DNA from: Streptomyces albus subsp. albus
GTDB lineage: Bacteria > Actinomycetota > Actinomycetes > Streptomycetales > Streptomycetaceae
Direction of reading: 5' to 3'
DNA: 40,823 nt
Assembly (NCBI RefSeq): GCF_000719865.1
Contig: NZ_JOID01000040.1
Coordinates: forward strand, 1 to 40,823
The first letter of the stretch is position 1. Each line of letters begins with the position of its first letter. Made by a program: the position numbers and the translations under genes. Below are positions 1 to 8,744 of the stretch, piece by piece. Under the pieces are notes generated by a model, which worked only from the letters and a program-made list of their open reading frames with translations, was not told the origin of the DNA and did not search any database.

Positions 1-37
1 GGCCCGGGCCCAGCCCGGGGCGGGGCGGGGCGGGGCG

Positions 38-139
38 GGCTCGGCCCGGGCGGGCACGGCCGGAAGGCGCGCGGGGGCCACTCGGTCGCCAGGTGGGGCT
101 CCGGTGGCGCGGGGCGGCTCGGCCCGGGCGGGCACGGCC
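38..139. repeat. 24-bp direct repeat pair
   Basis: A 24-bp G+C-only sequence starting GGCTCGGCCCGGGC occurs identically at 38-61 and 116-139, 78 bp apart start to start. It is preceded by a GGGGC pentamer run at about 17-37. Confidence 0.8.
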
Positions 140-230
140 CAACGGTGAGCGGGAGCGGCTCGGTCCCCCGGGTGGGACACCGGTGGGACGGAAGCGGCTC
201 GGTGCGGCCGGACCGGGAGTTCAGATTCCC

Positions 231-278
231 GGGGCCACGGGGCCACGGGGCCACGGGGCCACGGGGCCACGGGGCCAC
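231..278. repeat. 8-bp tandem repeat, six perfect copies
   Basis: GGGGCCAC is repeated six times without error from 231 to 278. The unit length is not a multiple of three, so the array is unlikely to lie in a coding sequence. It is a candidate simple-sequence locus that could change copy number. Confidence 0.85.
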
Positions 279-822
279 GGGCACAAGCGGAGCACGGACG
301 GGGCCGGGCCGACGGCATCGGCACTCTCCGCCCCCGCGCCGGTCGGCACCCGCACGGCGGCGGGGCCGCGAATCCGAGCCGCGGGCATGGCCGGGCGAAG
401 CGAAGCACGGGCGGAAGCCGGGCACGGGACACCGGGACCTCACCGGAGTGAAAGCAGCCACCGGCTTTGCGTTGGGTGGCTGTTCACGGCTCGCCACCAG
501 GGTCGGGGTCGTGACTTCGGGGCCCCGGATCCGCGATCCTGACGCCCGGGGCACGGGTTCGGAATCCTGACGCCCGGGACACGGGGTACGGGATCCTCCT
601 GACCCGGGCCCGGGGGGCCGGGACGCGGATGTGGTCCGGGCCGCACCGGGGAACGGCCGGTCATCGCGGTCGGCACCCCGCACCGCCCGGTCGTACACGG
701 CACGGTCGTGCCACCGCACCACCGCACCACCGCCCAGCCGAACGCGCACGCCAACGGACGGCCACCCGCACCGCACCGCGCAGCCGCACCGCGCGACCGA
801 CCGCACCACACCGCACCGCGCC

Positions 823-902
823 GCGCACCGCACAGCACCACCGACCGCACCACACCGCATCGCACCGCGCACCGCAGAGCACCACCGACCGCACCACACC
901 GC
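823..902. repeat. 36-bp direct repeat pair with 44-bp period
   Basis: A 36-bp CA-rich sequence at 823-858 recurs at 867-902 with one C-to-G change. A degenerate third copy of the core GACCGCACCACACCGC lies near 798. The array ends about 20 bp before the PHP gene start. Confidence 0.8.
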
Positions 903-922
903 CGACTTCAGGGGGCATCCGC

Positions 923-2617
923 ATGGTGGAGGACGACCGGGACCGGGAGCGCGACAGCAGGGCCCTCGGGCGGCGCGGGCTGCTGCGGGCGTCCGCCGCG
1001 ACGGGGGCGGCGGCCGCCCTGACGGCGACGGGCGCGGCCGCCCCCGCCTCGGCCGCCGGCGCCCCCGGCGGCACGGGCGCCGGTGCGGCCGGGGACGCCG
1101 CGGCCGGGGACGCCACCGGGCAGGGCGGCGCGGAGACGCGCACCGTCCGGGGCCGCCTGGAACCCGGGGCGCCCGACTACGTCTACGTCCCGGTGGAGGT
1201 CCCCGAGGGCATTCGCGAACTCGCCGTCTCGTACCGCTACGACAAGCCGTCCGTGCCCGCCGGAACGCCCGGCAACGCCCTCGACATCGGCATCTTCGAC
1301 GAGCGCGGCACCGCGCCCGGCGGCCGCGGTTTCCGGGGCTGGTCGGGCGGGTTCCGCACGGAGTTCGCGATCAGCGCGGAGCGGGCCACCCCGGGCTATC
1401 TGCCCGGTCCCGTGCGGCCGGGCACCTGGCAGGTGGTGCTCGCCCCGTACACCGTCGCCCCGCAGGGCCTGGAGTACGAGGTCACCGTCACGCTGCGGCC
1501 CGGTCCGCCGGGCGAGACGCCGCGGCCGGTGTATCCGCCGCGGCGGGCGAAGGGGCGCGGGCGGGCCTGGTACCGCGGCGACTGCCATCTGCACACCGTG
1601 TACTCCGACGGCCGGCGCACCCCGGCGGAGGTGGCCGCCGCGGCGCGGGCCGCCGGGCTGGACTTCATCACGACCACCGAGCACAACACCCACTCCGGGC
1701 ACGCCGCCTGGGAGGGACTGTGGGGCGACGATCTGCTGATCCTGGCCGGTGAGGAGGTCACCACCCGCAACGGCCACGTCCTGGCCCTCGGCATCGAGCC
1801 GGGCACCTTCGTCGACTGGCGCTACCGGGCGCGCGACAACGTCTTCGGCCGGTACGCCGCGCGGATCCGGCGGGCCGGCGGCCTGGTGGTGCCCGCCCAT
1901 CCGCACGCCACCTGTGTCGGCTGCAACTGGAAGTTCGGCTTCGGGGAGGCGGACGCGGTGGAGGTCTGGAACGGCCCGTTCACCCCGGACGACGAGGTGA
2001 CGATCGCCGCGTGGGACAGTGCCCTCGTCGCCGCCCACGGCCGGGCCCGGCACCTAGGCTCCGGCCGCGCCTCGGATACGGGCCCGCGCCCCGGTCCGCG
2101 CCCGGCGCCCGCCGGTCCCGGCTGGCTCCCCGCGATCGGCAACAGCGACGCCCACCGCGAGGGCCAGGACGTGGGCCTGCCGCAGACCGTGGTGCTGGCC
2201 GAGGACCTGTCGCGGGAGGCGGTCCTGGACGGCATCCGGGCGGGCCGCTGCTGGATCGCGGAGTCCTCGGAGATCGGCCTGTCCTTCTCCGTGACCGACG
2301 GCCGCGGCCGGCACGCGGGCATCGGGGAGCGGCTGCGCGCCGCCCCGGACGCGGAGGTGACCGCCCGGCTGGAGGTCTCGGGCGCTCCCGGCCGCACGGT
2401 GCGGCTCATCACCGACCAGGGGCAGCTGTACGCCGCGCACCTGCCGGCCTCCGGCACGGGCACCGTCGAGTGGCGGACCACTCCCGGCTACGCGGCCTAT
2501 GTACGGGCCGAGGTGCGGCACCCGGCGGCGGACGGCGGAGCCTCCGGGCTCCCGGGCCCGATGGCGGCCATGACCAACCCGGTGTTCCTCGGCGGGGAGC
2601 CGGCTTCCCAGCGATGA
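923..2617 (+). CDS. Tat-exported PHP-domain metallohydrolase (CehA/McbA type)
   Basis: Predicted 564-residue exported phosphoesterase-like enzyme. The N-terminus has a twin-arginine motif (LGRRGLLRA, residues 15-23), then an Ala/Gly-rich hydrophobic stretch ending in ASA near residue 44, so export by the Tat route is likely. A beta-rich region (about 70-200) precedes the PHP domain. PHP metal-ligand motifs are visible: GDCHLH near 217, TTEHNTH near 250, PAHPHA near 322 and IGNSDAHRE near 405. All the His/Asp/Glu expected for a metal centre are present. In the CehA/McbA group the domain hydrolyses phosphoesters or carbamate esters; the substrate here is unknown. I chose ATG 923 because it places the Tat motif near the N-terminus. 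A short Gly/Pro/Arg insert lies near 375-395. It stands alone, with no operon partner. Confidence 0.85.
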   Translation: MVEDDRDRERDSRALGRRGLLRASAATGAAAALTATGAAAPASAAGAPGGTGAGAAGDAAAGDATGQGGAETRTVRGRLEPGAPDYVYVPVEVPEGIRELAVSYRYDKPSVPAGTPGNALDIGIFDERGTAPGGRGFRGWSGGFRTEFAISAERATPGYLPGPVRPGTWQVVLAPYTVAPQGLEYEVTVTLRPGPPGETPRPVYPPRRAKGRGRAWYRGDCHLHTVYSDGRRTPAEVAAAARAAGLDFITTTEHNTHSGHAAWEGLWGDDLLILAGEEVTTRNGHVLALGIEPGTFVDWRYRARDNVFGRYAARIRRAGGLVVPAHPHATCVGCNWKFGFGEADAVEVWNGPFTPDDEVTIAAWDSALVAAHGRARHLGSGRASDTGPRPGPRPAPAGPGWLPAIGNSDAHREGQDVGLPQTVVLAEDLSREAVLDGIRAGRCWIAESSEIGLSFSVTDGRGRHAGIGERLRAAPDAEVTARLEVSGAPGRTVRLITDQGQLYAAHLPASGTGTVEWRTTPGYAAYVRAEVRHPAADGGASGLPGPMAAMTNPVFLGGEPASQR

Positions 2618-3291
2618 ACGGACGGAGCTTGCCGGCTCGGCCGGTCGCACCGGTTCAGGCTCCTGCGCGGCCGGCCTCCGCGCCCGGCGTCACAGCCACC
2701 GCGGGGCCGCGGTACGGGACCGTTGACGGGGCCCCGGGCCGGGACGGGCCCGGCCGCATCCGCCCGGCCGGCAGCCTCTGAGCCCTCTCGCCGGCAGGCC
2801 GGTTCGTGCCGTGCGGGCACGCGAACGGATGCGAGGAGACTCCCGGACCGCCGCGCGGCCGGGAGCCGGAGGATGCGCTGCCTCCAGGGCGCGCCCGGGG
2901 TTCCTCGCGGGAACAGGCCGCACGGAGGGGGCGGGACGGAGGGCACCGGGCGGAGCGGGCCGCGCGGCGCGAGCCGGGCGGAGCGACGGAGCGAGCCAAA
3001 CGGAGCGGGCAGGGCAGGGCAGCCCGAGCGCCCCGGCGTCGGGCGGCCGGCCGCGGAGCCGCCACGGGAGCGGCCGGGACCGCCTCCGGCCGGCCGGGGA
3101 TGAACCGGCCCGGGCCGGTTCCGCACCCTTCGCTCCCGGTACGTCCCGGTGCGCCCCGGTACGTCCCGGACCACTCCCGGCGCGTCCCGGTCCGCTCCCA
3201 GCCCGCTCCCAGTCCGTCCCCGTTGCGCCGCGTTCGTCCAAGTGGAGCATTAATGTGCATGACGTGGCCGGGGGCGGGCACCGGGTAGCGC
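2618..3291. other. Intergenic region, no gene seen
   Basis: 674 bp between two plus-strand genes. Frames are open on both strands but the products are low-complexity Arg/Pro/Gly. Short imperfect repeats occur (GGAGCGGGC and GGTACGTCCCGG near 3135-3170). The only A+T-rich spot is at about 3245-3262 (GCATTAATGTGCAT), about 30-47 bp before the next start, and is the best place for a promoter. Confidence 0.55.
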
Positions 3292-4401
3292 ATGAGTGCT
3301 CTGCGATGGATCGCCCGCCCCTTGTTGGCCTCCTACTTCGTCTACAGCGGCATCAACACGATGCGCAATCCGGAAGCCGTGGCCCCGGCCGCCGAGACCG
3401 TGGTCGGACCGATCACGGAACGCGTCAATCTCCCCCTGGAGAACACCGAGCAGGCCGTACGGATCAACAGCGCGGTCCACATCGGGGCCGGCGTCCTGCT
3501 GGGGCTCGGCAAGTTCCCCCGGCTGTCCGCGCTGGCCCTCGCCGGCAGTCTCGTCCCGACGACCCTGGCGGGACACCGCTTCTGGGAGGCCGAGGACCCG
3601 GAGGAGCGGGCCAAGCAGCGGATGGACTTCCTGAGGAACGCGTCGCTGCTCGGCGGGCTGCTGGCCGCCGCGGCCGACATCGGCAGCCGGCCCTCGCTGA
3701 ACTGGCGCGCACAGCACGCCGCCCACACCGCCCGCCGCGAGATGAATCTCGTCCGGCGCACCGCCCTGGCCGCCGGCAAGCGGCCGCGCGTCCGGCGCAC
3801 GGCTCCGGTGCTGCCGGTGAAGACCCGGGCCAAGGGCACCTCCAAGGCCGCCTCGAAGACCCTGCACGCCGCCACCGCGCCGGTGAAGACCCAGGCCAAG
3901 GCCACGTCCGCCGCGGCCTCCAAGGCGGTGCGCGGTACGACCGCCACGGTGAAGCCGCAGGTGAAGGCCGCCTCGAAGGCGGCGTCCACGACCGCCGCCC
4001 GCACCGCCGCCGTGGCATCCGGCACGGCTGCACGCACCGCCTCCGCCGCGTCCGGCACGGCCTCGCGCACCGCCTCCGCCGCGTCCGGGAAGCTGAGCGG
4101 CGCCGCCGCGGGCCTGAAGGGCCGGCTGAAGGCGGGTGGGAGCACCCGCTCCCCCGGGGTTCCGCGCGGCAGGCGCGGACGCGGACCGCTCCTGTCCCGG
4201 ACGTCCCGCTCGTCCCGCCCGGGGCTGCCGTCGCTGCCGTCCCGGACGTCCCGCTCGTCCCGCCCGGGGCTGCCGTCGGCGTCCTCCCGCCCGTTCAAGC
4301 CGGCGCTGCCGGCGCGGAACGGCCACGGCGGCCGCGACGGCTTCGCCCGGAAGGCCCCGAGCCCACAGGCGCTGCGGAAGCTCATCGGCGCCGGGCGCTG
4401 A
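3292..4401 (+). CDS. DoxX-family membrane protein with Lys/Ala-rich basic tail
   Basis: 369 residues. Residues 1-130 look like a DoxX domain: start MSALRWIARPLLASYFVYSG, a polar loop with NLPLENTEQAVR, then hydrophobic segments around 65-95 and 115-128. DoxX proteins are small four-helix membrane proteins of about 120-150 residues linked to redox or sulfur metabolism. From about 150 the protein is very unlike the family. A long tail rich in Lys, Ala, Ser and Thr (repeats of the kind SKAASK, VKTQAKATS, GTAARTASAAS) resembles histone H1 or the Lys/Ala tail of actinobacterial HU-like proteins. An Arg/Ser/Pro region follows with a 15-residue duplication (SRTSRSSRPGLPS). No clear ribosome site precedes ATG 3292. 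Membrane anchoring of nucleic acid or polyanion is possible but is inference. Confidence 0.8.
   Translation: MSALRWIARPLLASYFVYSGINTMRNPEAVAPAAETVVGPITERVNLPLENTEQAVRINSAVHIGAGVLLGLGKFPRLSALALAGSLVPTTLAGHRFWEAEDPEERAKQRMDFLRNASLLGGLLAAAADIGSRPSLNWRAQHAAHTARREMNLVRRTALAAGKRPRVRRTAPVLPVKTRAKGTSKAASKTLHAATAPVKTQAKATSAAASKAVRGTTATVKPQVKAASKAASTTAARTAAVASGTAARTASAASGTASRTASAASGKLSGAAAGLKGRLKAGGSTRSPGVPRGRRGRGPLLSRTSRSSRPGLPSLPSRTSRSSRPGLPSASSRPFKPALPARNGHGGRDGFARKAPSPQALRKLIGAGR
4194..4278 (+). repeat. 40-bp in-frame duplication inside the DoxX-like gene
   Basis: A 40-bp sequence at 4194-4233 is repeated exactly at 4239-4278 with a 45-bp period, giving a 15-residue repeat in the basic tail. Exact identity at all codon positions points to a recent duplication. 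Confidence 0.85.
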
Positions 4402-4430
4402 CCCGGGCCCGGACGGACAACCCCGGGTCA
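4399..4430. terminator. Shared hairpin between convergent genes, both stop codons in the arms
   Basis: TGACCCGGG (4399-4407) pairs with CCCGGGTCA (4422-4430) across a 14-nt loop. The left arm begins with the TGA of the DoxX-like gene. The right arm ends with the complement of the TGA of the methyltransferase gene. There is no T-run on either side. A symmetric bidirectional terminator is the simplest reading. Confidence 0.6.
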
Positions 4431-5174
4431 GACGCCCCGGCCCGCCGTACCGGCCGACCCGGCAGGCCCTTCGGCACCGGACGGCACCGCACGGACCCAG
4501 GTGCCGTCCTCCGTCGCGTACGACTCCACGGCCAGTCCCGCCCCGGCCAGCGCCTCCTCGAACTCCCGCGGGGCCAGCGGGCGGGACAGGAACGTCTGGG
4601 TCCAGCGCGCGTCCGGGAAGTCGTACTCGCAGCGGATCGCGTTCACACCGGGGCCGGCCGGCTCGGCCGCGACGACGCGGACGACGCCCCCTCCGGCGAG
4701 CCTCCGCTCCCGGGGCACCCGGGTGTGCGCGTCCGCCGGCTCGCGCTGGATCAGCACCACCCCGTCCTCGGCGACATGGCGCCGGCAGGTGCGCAGCAGC
4801 CCCTGCCGCACCTCGGGGTCCCCGGCGTGAACCAGGAACGAGGCCAGCATCACCACGCCGAACCGGGCACCCAGGTCCAGGTCCTCGATCGGCGAGCAGA
4901 CCGTGCGCGCGCCCCGCACCCGCTCCAGCATCTCGGGTGACTCGTCGACGGCCGTGACGGTGAACCCGCGGGCCAGCAGTGCGTGCGTCACCCGGCCCGC
5001 GCCGCAGCCCAGTTCGAGGATGTGAGCTCCGGCGGGCACCAGCCGTCCGACGATCTCCGGTTCGTCCCCCACCGGCAGCCGTTCGTAGAGCTCCACCGCG
5101 CAGCCGTCCGGGGTGATCGCCCCGGGACCCGTCCCGTCGTATCCCGCACGTCTGCGCCGCCCGGTCTCCGCCAT
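4428..5174 (-). CDS. Class I SAM-dependent methyltransferase
   Basis: 248 residues when started at ATG 5174. Motif I is clear (ILELGCGAGRVTHAL, about residues 52-66). It is followed by the acidic end of strand 2 (VTAVDESPEML), motif II/III (EDLDLGARFGVVMLASFLVH) and a C-terminal beta region (YDFPDARWTQTFLSRPL) of a type seen in small-molecule methyltransferases. The substrate cannot be read from the sequence. The frame stays open upstream to 5420, but the extra 82 residues are Arg/Pro/Gly-rich and lack codon bias, so I use the internal start. It converges on the DoxX-like gene with a 26-bp gap and is divergent from afsR. Confidence 0.85.
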   Translation of the reverse strand: MAETGRRRRAGYDGTGPGAITPDGCAVELYERLPVGDEPEIVGRLVPAGAHILELGCGAGRVTHALLARGFTVTAVDESPEMLERVRGARTVCSPIEDLDLGARFGVVMLASFLVHAGDPEVRQGLLRTCRRHVAEDGVVLIQREPADAHTRVPRERRLAGGGVVRVVAAEPAGPGVNAIRCEYDFPDARWTQTFLSRPLAPREFEEALAGAGLAVESYATEDGTWVRAVPSGAEGPAGSAGTAGRGV

Positions 5175-5585
5175 GACGCCATCCCACCCCGGCCGCCGCC
5201 GGATGTCGATACGCCGGCCCGTACCGAAAGCGGCGTCCCCGAACCGTCCCCCGGGGGGCGGTCCGGCACCGCGGCATCCGGCCCGGCGATCCAGCGCACC
5301 GGCATCCGGCGCCGGTGGCCGGATTCGCACGGTGGCGCCCGGCGCCCGTGTCGACCAGAGTGGGGTAACCGGAAGTTCACCTACCGCTGCCCGCGTACCC
5401 GTCATCTCACCCCGGGCCACGGACCGGCCACCGCCTGTGACAGGCTTGCCCGACGATGTGTCAGGTGTACGAACTCCCGGTGCCTGTACGAGCCTTGTGG
5501 AGACCTGACGCCTCTACTGACGCCGGAGTCACGAGCAAGGCAAACTGACCTGTGCGCGGGACAACTCTGACAGCAGGGGGCAGCG
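5175..5585. other. Divergent promoter region, methyltransferase / afsR
   Basis: 411 bp with no gene. Position 5586 is preceded by a G-run (5576-5580) that can serve as the afsR ribosome site. The 150 bp before afsR are less G+C rich than their surroundings, with several TGACAGG/TGTCAGG and CTGACGCC repeats (5437-5525) that could be regulator sites. No promoter can be assigned with confidence. Confidence 0.5.
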
Positions 5586-8543
5586 ATGGACGGTGACAGC
5601 GGAACGGGCACCCTGCGCTTCACGGTGCTCGGTCCCGTACGGGCATGGCGCGGGGAGGAGCAGCTGTCCGCCGGCTCCCCCCAGCAACGCGCCCTGCTCG
5701 CCGCCCTGTTGCTGCGCCGAGGCCGCACCGCCACCGCCGCCGAGCTGGTCGACGCCCTGTGGGGCGAGGAGCCGCCGGACGCGGCCCTCGCCGCCCTGCG
5801 CACCTACGCCTCCCGGCTGCGCAAGTCCTTCGGGCCGGAGGCCGGGACCACCCTCGTGAGCGAGTCCGGGGGCTACGCGATCCGGGTCGCCCCCGGCGGT
5901 CTCGACCTGGCCGTCGCCGAGGAGTACGCCCAGAAGGCCGAGAAGGCCCGGCACAACGGCGACCGCCGCTCGGCCCGCGATCTGCTGGCCGCCGCCCTCG
6001 ACCTGTGGGACGGCGAGCCGCTGGCCGGCCTGCCCGGCCCGTACGCCGAGGGGCAGCGGAGCCGCCTCGCGGAGTGGCGGCTCCAGCTCACCGAGTCCCG
6101 GATCGACCTGGACCTGGAGGCCGGCCGGCACGCCGAGGTCATCTCCGAGCTGACCGCCCTCACCGCCGAGTACCCGCTGCGCGAACGGCTGCGCGCCCAG
6201 CTCATGCTGGCCCTCTACCGCGGCGGCCGGCAGGCCGAGGCGCTCGCCGTCTACGCCGACACGCGCCGGCTGCTCGCCGAGGAGCTGGGCGTCGACCCGT
6301 CCGGCGAGCTCCAGGAGCTGCACCAGGGCATCCTGGAGGCCGACGGCGGCCTGGACGCCCCCACGGCGTACGACACCGGAGACTCCGGCGACACCGGCGA
6401 CACCGGCGGCCGGTCCTCGCGCTCCGTGGTCCGTCCGGCGCAACTGCCCGCCGCGGTATCGGACTTCACCGGTCGTGTCTCCTTCGTCGGCGAGCTGAGC
6501 GAGCAGTTGGCGACCGCCGAGGGACGGGTCATGGCGGTCTCCGCCGTCGCGGGCATCGGCGGCGTCGGCAAGACGACCCTGGCCGTGCACGTCGCCCACG
6601 CCGCCCGCGAGCGCTTCCCCGACGGCCAGCTGTACGTCGACCTGCAGGGCGCCGGCCCGCGCCCGGCCGAGCCCGAGGCCGTCCTCGGCTCGTTCCTGCG
6701 CTCCCTGGGCTGCTCCGACTCCGCCATCCCGAAGTCCCTCGACGAGCGCTCCGCGCTGTACCGCTCGGTGCTGGACGGCCGCCGGGTGCTCGTCCTGCTC
6801 GACAACGCCCGCGACGCCGCCCAGGTCCGGCCACTGCTGCCGGGCACCGAGGGCTGCGCCGCGCTGGTCACCAGCCGGGTGCGGATGGTGGACCTGGCCG
6901 GGGCGCACTTGGTGGACCTGGACGTGATGAGCCCGGAGGAGGCCCTCCAGCTCTTCACGAAGATCGTCGGTGTGGAACGGGTCGCGGCCGAGCGGGAAGC
7001 GGCCCTGGACGTGGTCGCCGCCTGCGGCTTCCTGCCGCTGGCCATCCGCATCGCCGCCTCCCGCCTCGCCTCCCGCCGCACCTGGACGGTCTCCGTCCTC
7101 GCCGCGAAGCTGGGCGACGAACGGCGCCGCCTCGACGAGCTCCAGGCCGGCGACCTGGCCGTCAAGGCCACCTTCGAACTCGGCTACAGCCAGCTCGAAC
7201 CCCAGCAGGCCCGCGCCTTCCGCCTGCTGGGCCTCGCCGACGGCCCGGACATCTCCCTGGCGGCGGCCGCCGCGATGCTGGATCTCGACCCGTACGAGAC
7301 GGAAGAGCTGCTGGAGTCCCTGGTCGACACCTCGCTGCTCGAATCCGCCGCCCCGGGCCGCTACCGCTTCCACGACCTCGTCCGGCTCTACGCGCGTGCG
7401 TGCGCCGAGCGGGACGAACACCCGCCGTCGGAGCGGGAGGCGGCGCTGTCGCGCCTGCTGGACTTCTATCTGGCCACCGCCGCCGAGATGTACGCGCTGG
7501 AGCGGCCGGGCGACCGCATCCTCGCCCACGCGGCGCCCACCGCTCACCGCGGTCTGACGTTCGCCGACCGCGACACGGCCCTCGAGTGGCTGTTCTCCGA
7601 GGCCCGCTGCCTGCTCGCGTGCGCGCACCAGTCCACGGGCGAGGCCGCGCTGCGGCGCGCCGTGGACCTCCTCATGCTGGCCAAGGACCTCGCCGAGTCG
7701 GGTGCGGACTCCCGCGCCTACGAACAGGCGACCGTGGCCCTGCGCGACGCGGCGCGCGCCGCCGGCGACCGGCAGGCGGAGGCGCGGGCGAGCACCGCGC
7801 TGACCAACATGTACAGCCTGGCGGGCCGTTTCGCCGAGGCCGAGGAGCAGGCCAGGAACGCCATGGAGACCGGAGCCCTCGTGGGCGACCCGGTGTCCGC
7901 CGGCTACGCGCCCAACGACCGCGCGATCATCGCGATCTACGAGAACCGCCACGAGGACGCGGAGGCGTACCTCCAGCAGGCGCTGGACGCCTTCCTCGCC
8001 GACGGCAACGAGACCTCGGCGGCCAGCGCGCTCAGCAATCTGTCCCGGACCCATCTCAACACCGGCCGGGTCGACAGCGCCGTGGCGCTCGCCGAACGGG
8101 CCGTGGCCATCTACCGCCGGCAGGGCGTGGCCATGCGGCTGGCGAACGGCAAGTACGCCCTCGGCCTCGCCCTGACCCGGGCCGGCCGGTTCGAGCAGGC
8201 CCACCGGGAGCTGACCGAGGCGCTCGCCATCTTCCGCACCAGCCGCCAGCGCCTGTGGGAGGGCATGACCCACTTCCGGCTCGCGGAGCTCCAGTTGGCT
8301 GCCGGGAAGCCGGGACAGGCGGCCAGCCTCGCCGAACAGGCGCTCGCGGTGCTCCGCGGTGTCGGCGGCGAGTGGCGCAGGGCCAACGCCCTGACGCTGC
8401 TGGGCCGGGCCCTCAACGGCATCGGGCAGCACGACCGCGCACGGGTCTGCTGGCAGGAGGCCCTGGGGGTCTACGAGCAGCTCGGTTCTCCCGAGGCCAC
8501 CGAGGTGCGCGGGCTTCTCCAGCCGCTCGCCCCGGCCGCGTAA
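5586..8543 (+). CDS. afsR: AfsR, SARP-type transcriptional activator with NB-ARC and TPR domains
   Basis: 985 residues, close to the roughly 993 of S. coelicolor AfsR. Residues 8-101 form the OmpR-like winged helix (LGPVRAWRGEEQL, SPQQRALLAALLL, LWGEEPP, YASRLRK). Residues 105-250 form the bacterial transcriptional activation domain. An acidic Asp/Thr/Gly linker (262-275) leads to the NB-ARC ATPase: P-loop GIGGVGKTT at 323-331 and Walker B VLVLLDNA at 401-408. A winged-helix region and C-terminal TPR repeats (about 700-980) follow. In the family, phosphorylation by AfsK and related kinases raises DNA affinity, and AfsR then activates afsS. Ribosome site GGGGG lies 5 nt upstream of ATG 5586. 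afsS follows in the same direction and afsK lies 1.7 kb further on, convergent. This arrangement matches the known afs locus. Confidence 0.95.
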   Translation: MDGDSGTGTLRFTVLGPVRAWRGEEQLSAGSPQQRALLAALLLRRGRTATAAELVDALWGEEPPDAALAALRTYASRLRKSFGPEAGTTLVSESGGYAIRVAPGGLDLAVAEEYAQKAEKARHNGDRRSARDLLAAALDLWDGEPLAGLPGPYAEGQRSRLAEWRLQLTESRIDLDLEAGRHAEVISELTALTAEYPLRERLRAQLMLALYRGGRQAEALAVYADTRRLLAEELGVDPSGELQELHQGILEADGGLDAPTAYDTGDSGDTGDTGGRSSRSVVRPAQLPAAVSDFTGRVSFVGELSEQLATAEGRVMAVSAVAGIGGVGKTTLAVHVAHAARERFPDGQLYVDLQGAGPRPAEPEAVLGSFLRSLGCSDSAIPKSLDERSALYRSVLDGRRVLVLLDNARDAAQVRPLLPGTEGCAALVTSRVRMVDLAGAHLVDLDVMSPEEALQLFTKIVGVERVAAEREAALDVVAACGFLPLAIRIAASRLASRRTWTVSVLAAKLGDERRRLDELQAGDLAVKATFELGYSQLEPQQARAFRLLGLADGPDISLAAAAAMLDLDPYETEELLESLVDTSLLESAAPGRYRFHDLVRLYARACAERDEHPPSEREAALSRLLDFYLATAAEMYALERPGDRILAHAAPTAHRGLTFADRDTALEWLFSEARCLLACAHQSTGEAALRRAVDLLMLAKDLAESGADSRAYEQATVALRDAARAAGDRQAEARASTALTNMYSLAGRFAEAEEQARNAMETGALVGDPVSAGYAPNDRAIIAIYENRHEDAEAYLQQALDAFLADGNETSAASALSNLSRTHLNTGRVDSAVALAERAVAIYRRQGVAMRLANGKYALGLALTRAGRFEQAHRELTEALAIFRTSRQRLWEGMTHFRLAELQLAAGKPGQAASLAEQALAVLRGVGGEWRRANALTLLGRALNGIGQHDRARVCWQEALGVYEQLGSPEATEVRGLLQPLAPAA

Positions 8544-8547
8544 CCAC

Positions 8548-8567
8548 GGCCCCGGCGACCCGGGGCC
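8548..8567. terminator. Hairpin directly after afsR
   Basis: GGCCCCGG (8548-8555) and CCGGGGCC (8560-8567) form an 8-bp G+C stem with a CGAC loop, 5 nt after the afsR TAA. There is no T-run. It probably ends or stabilises the afsR transcript. Confidence 0.5.
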
Positions 8568-8599
8568 GGAGGGCCGCGAGCCCCGGGGCCGTACGGTCA

Positions 8600-8710
8600 C
8601 GCGACCACGGGCCCGAGGACCGCTCAACCCGGGCCGGAGAGCCGCGCGATCACGGCCCGGAGGTCCGCGCAACCCGGCCCGGAGGGGCCGCGCGACCACG
8701 GGCCGAAGCG
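8600..8710. repeat. Degenerate 45/46-bp tandem repeat between afsR and afsS
   Basis: About 2.4 copies of a unit beginning CGCGACCACGGGCCCGAGG: 8600-8644, 8645-8690 and 8691-8710. Copies differ at several sites and by one base in length. No coding role is seen. Confidence 0.6.
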
Positions 8711-8719
8711 CCGCGGCAA

Positions 8720-8743
8720 GGGTTGCGGCGAGGGTTGCAGCGA
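8720..8743 (+). repeat. 12-bp direct repeat upstream of the AfsR operator
   Basis: GGGTTGCGGCGA (8720-8731) is followed at once by GGGTTGCAGCGA (8732-8743), 11 of 12 identical. It abuts the 11-bp repeats at 8745-8766, so four head-to-tail boxes sit in 47 bp before afsS. It could be a second regulator site or an extension of AfsR binding. Confidence 0.5.
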
Positions 8744-8744
8744 A

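Larger units (their letters stand above)
1..922. other. Repeat-rich region without a supported gene
   Basis: I see no convincing gene here. Open frames exist on both strands, but their products are Arg/Pro/His-rich low complexity and the dominant signals are short repeats. From about 690 to 905 the plus strand is built almost wholly of C and A with scattered G, a strand bias unlike the genes around it. The stretch leads straight into the PHP gene and may be its leader or promoter region. An in-frame extension of that gene back to 629 is open but lacks coding character. Confidence 0.6.

Noticed and set aside
2811..4940. A 709-codon plus-strand frame through the DoxX-like gene
   Set aside because: It overlaps the DoxX gene in another frame, and its product is Arg/Gly/Pro low complexity.
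5375..5385. GTTCACCTACC as a PhoP box before afsR
   Set aside because: Only one repeat unit is present; neighbouring 11-mers do not match, so a PHO box is not supported.
5529..8699. A 1056-codon minus-strand frame opposite afsR
   Set aside because: It mirrors afsR codon positions, has a Gly/Arg/Gln/Val-rich product with no domain, and afsR on the other strand has full domain support.
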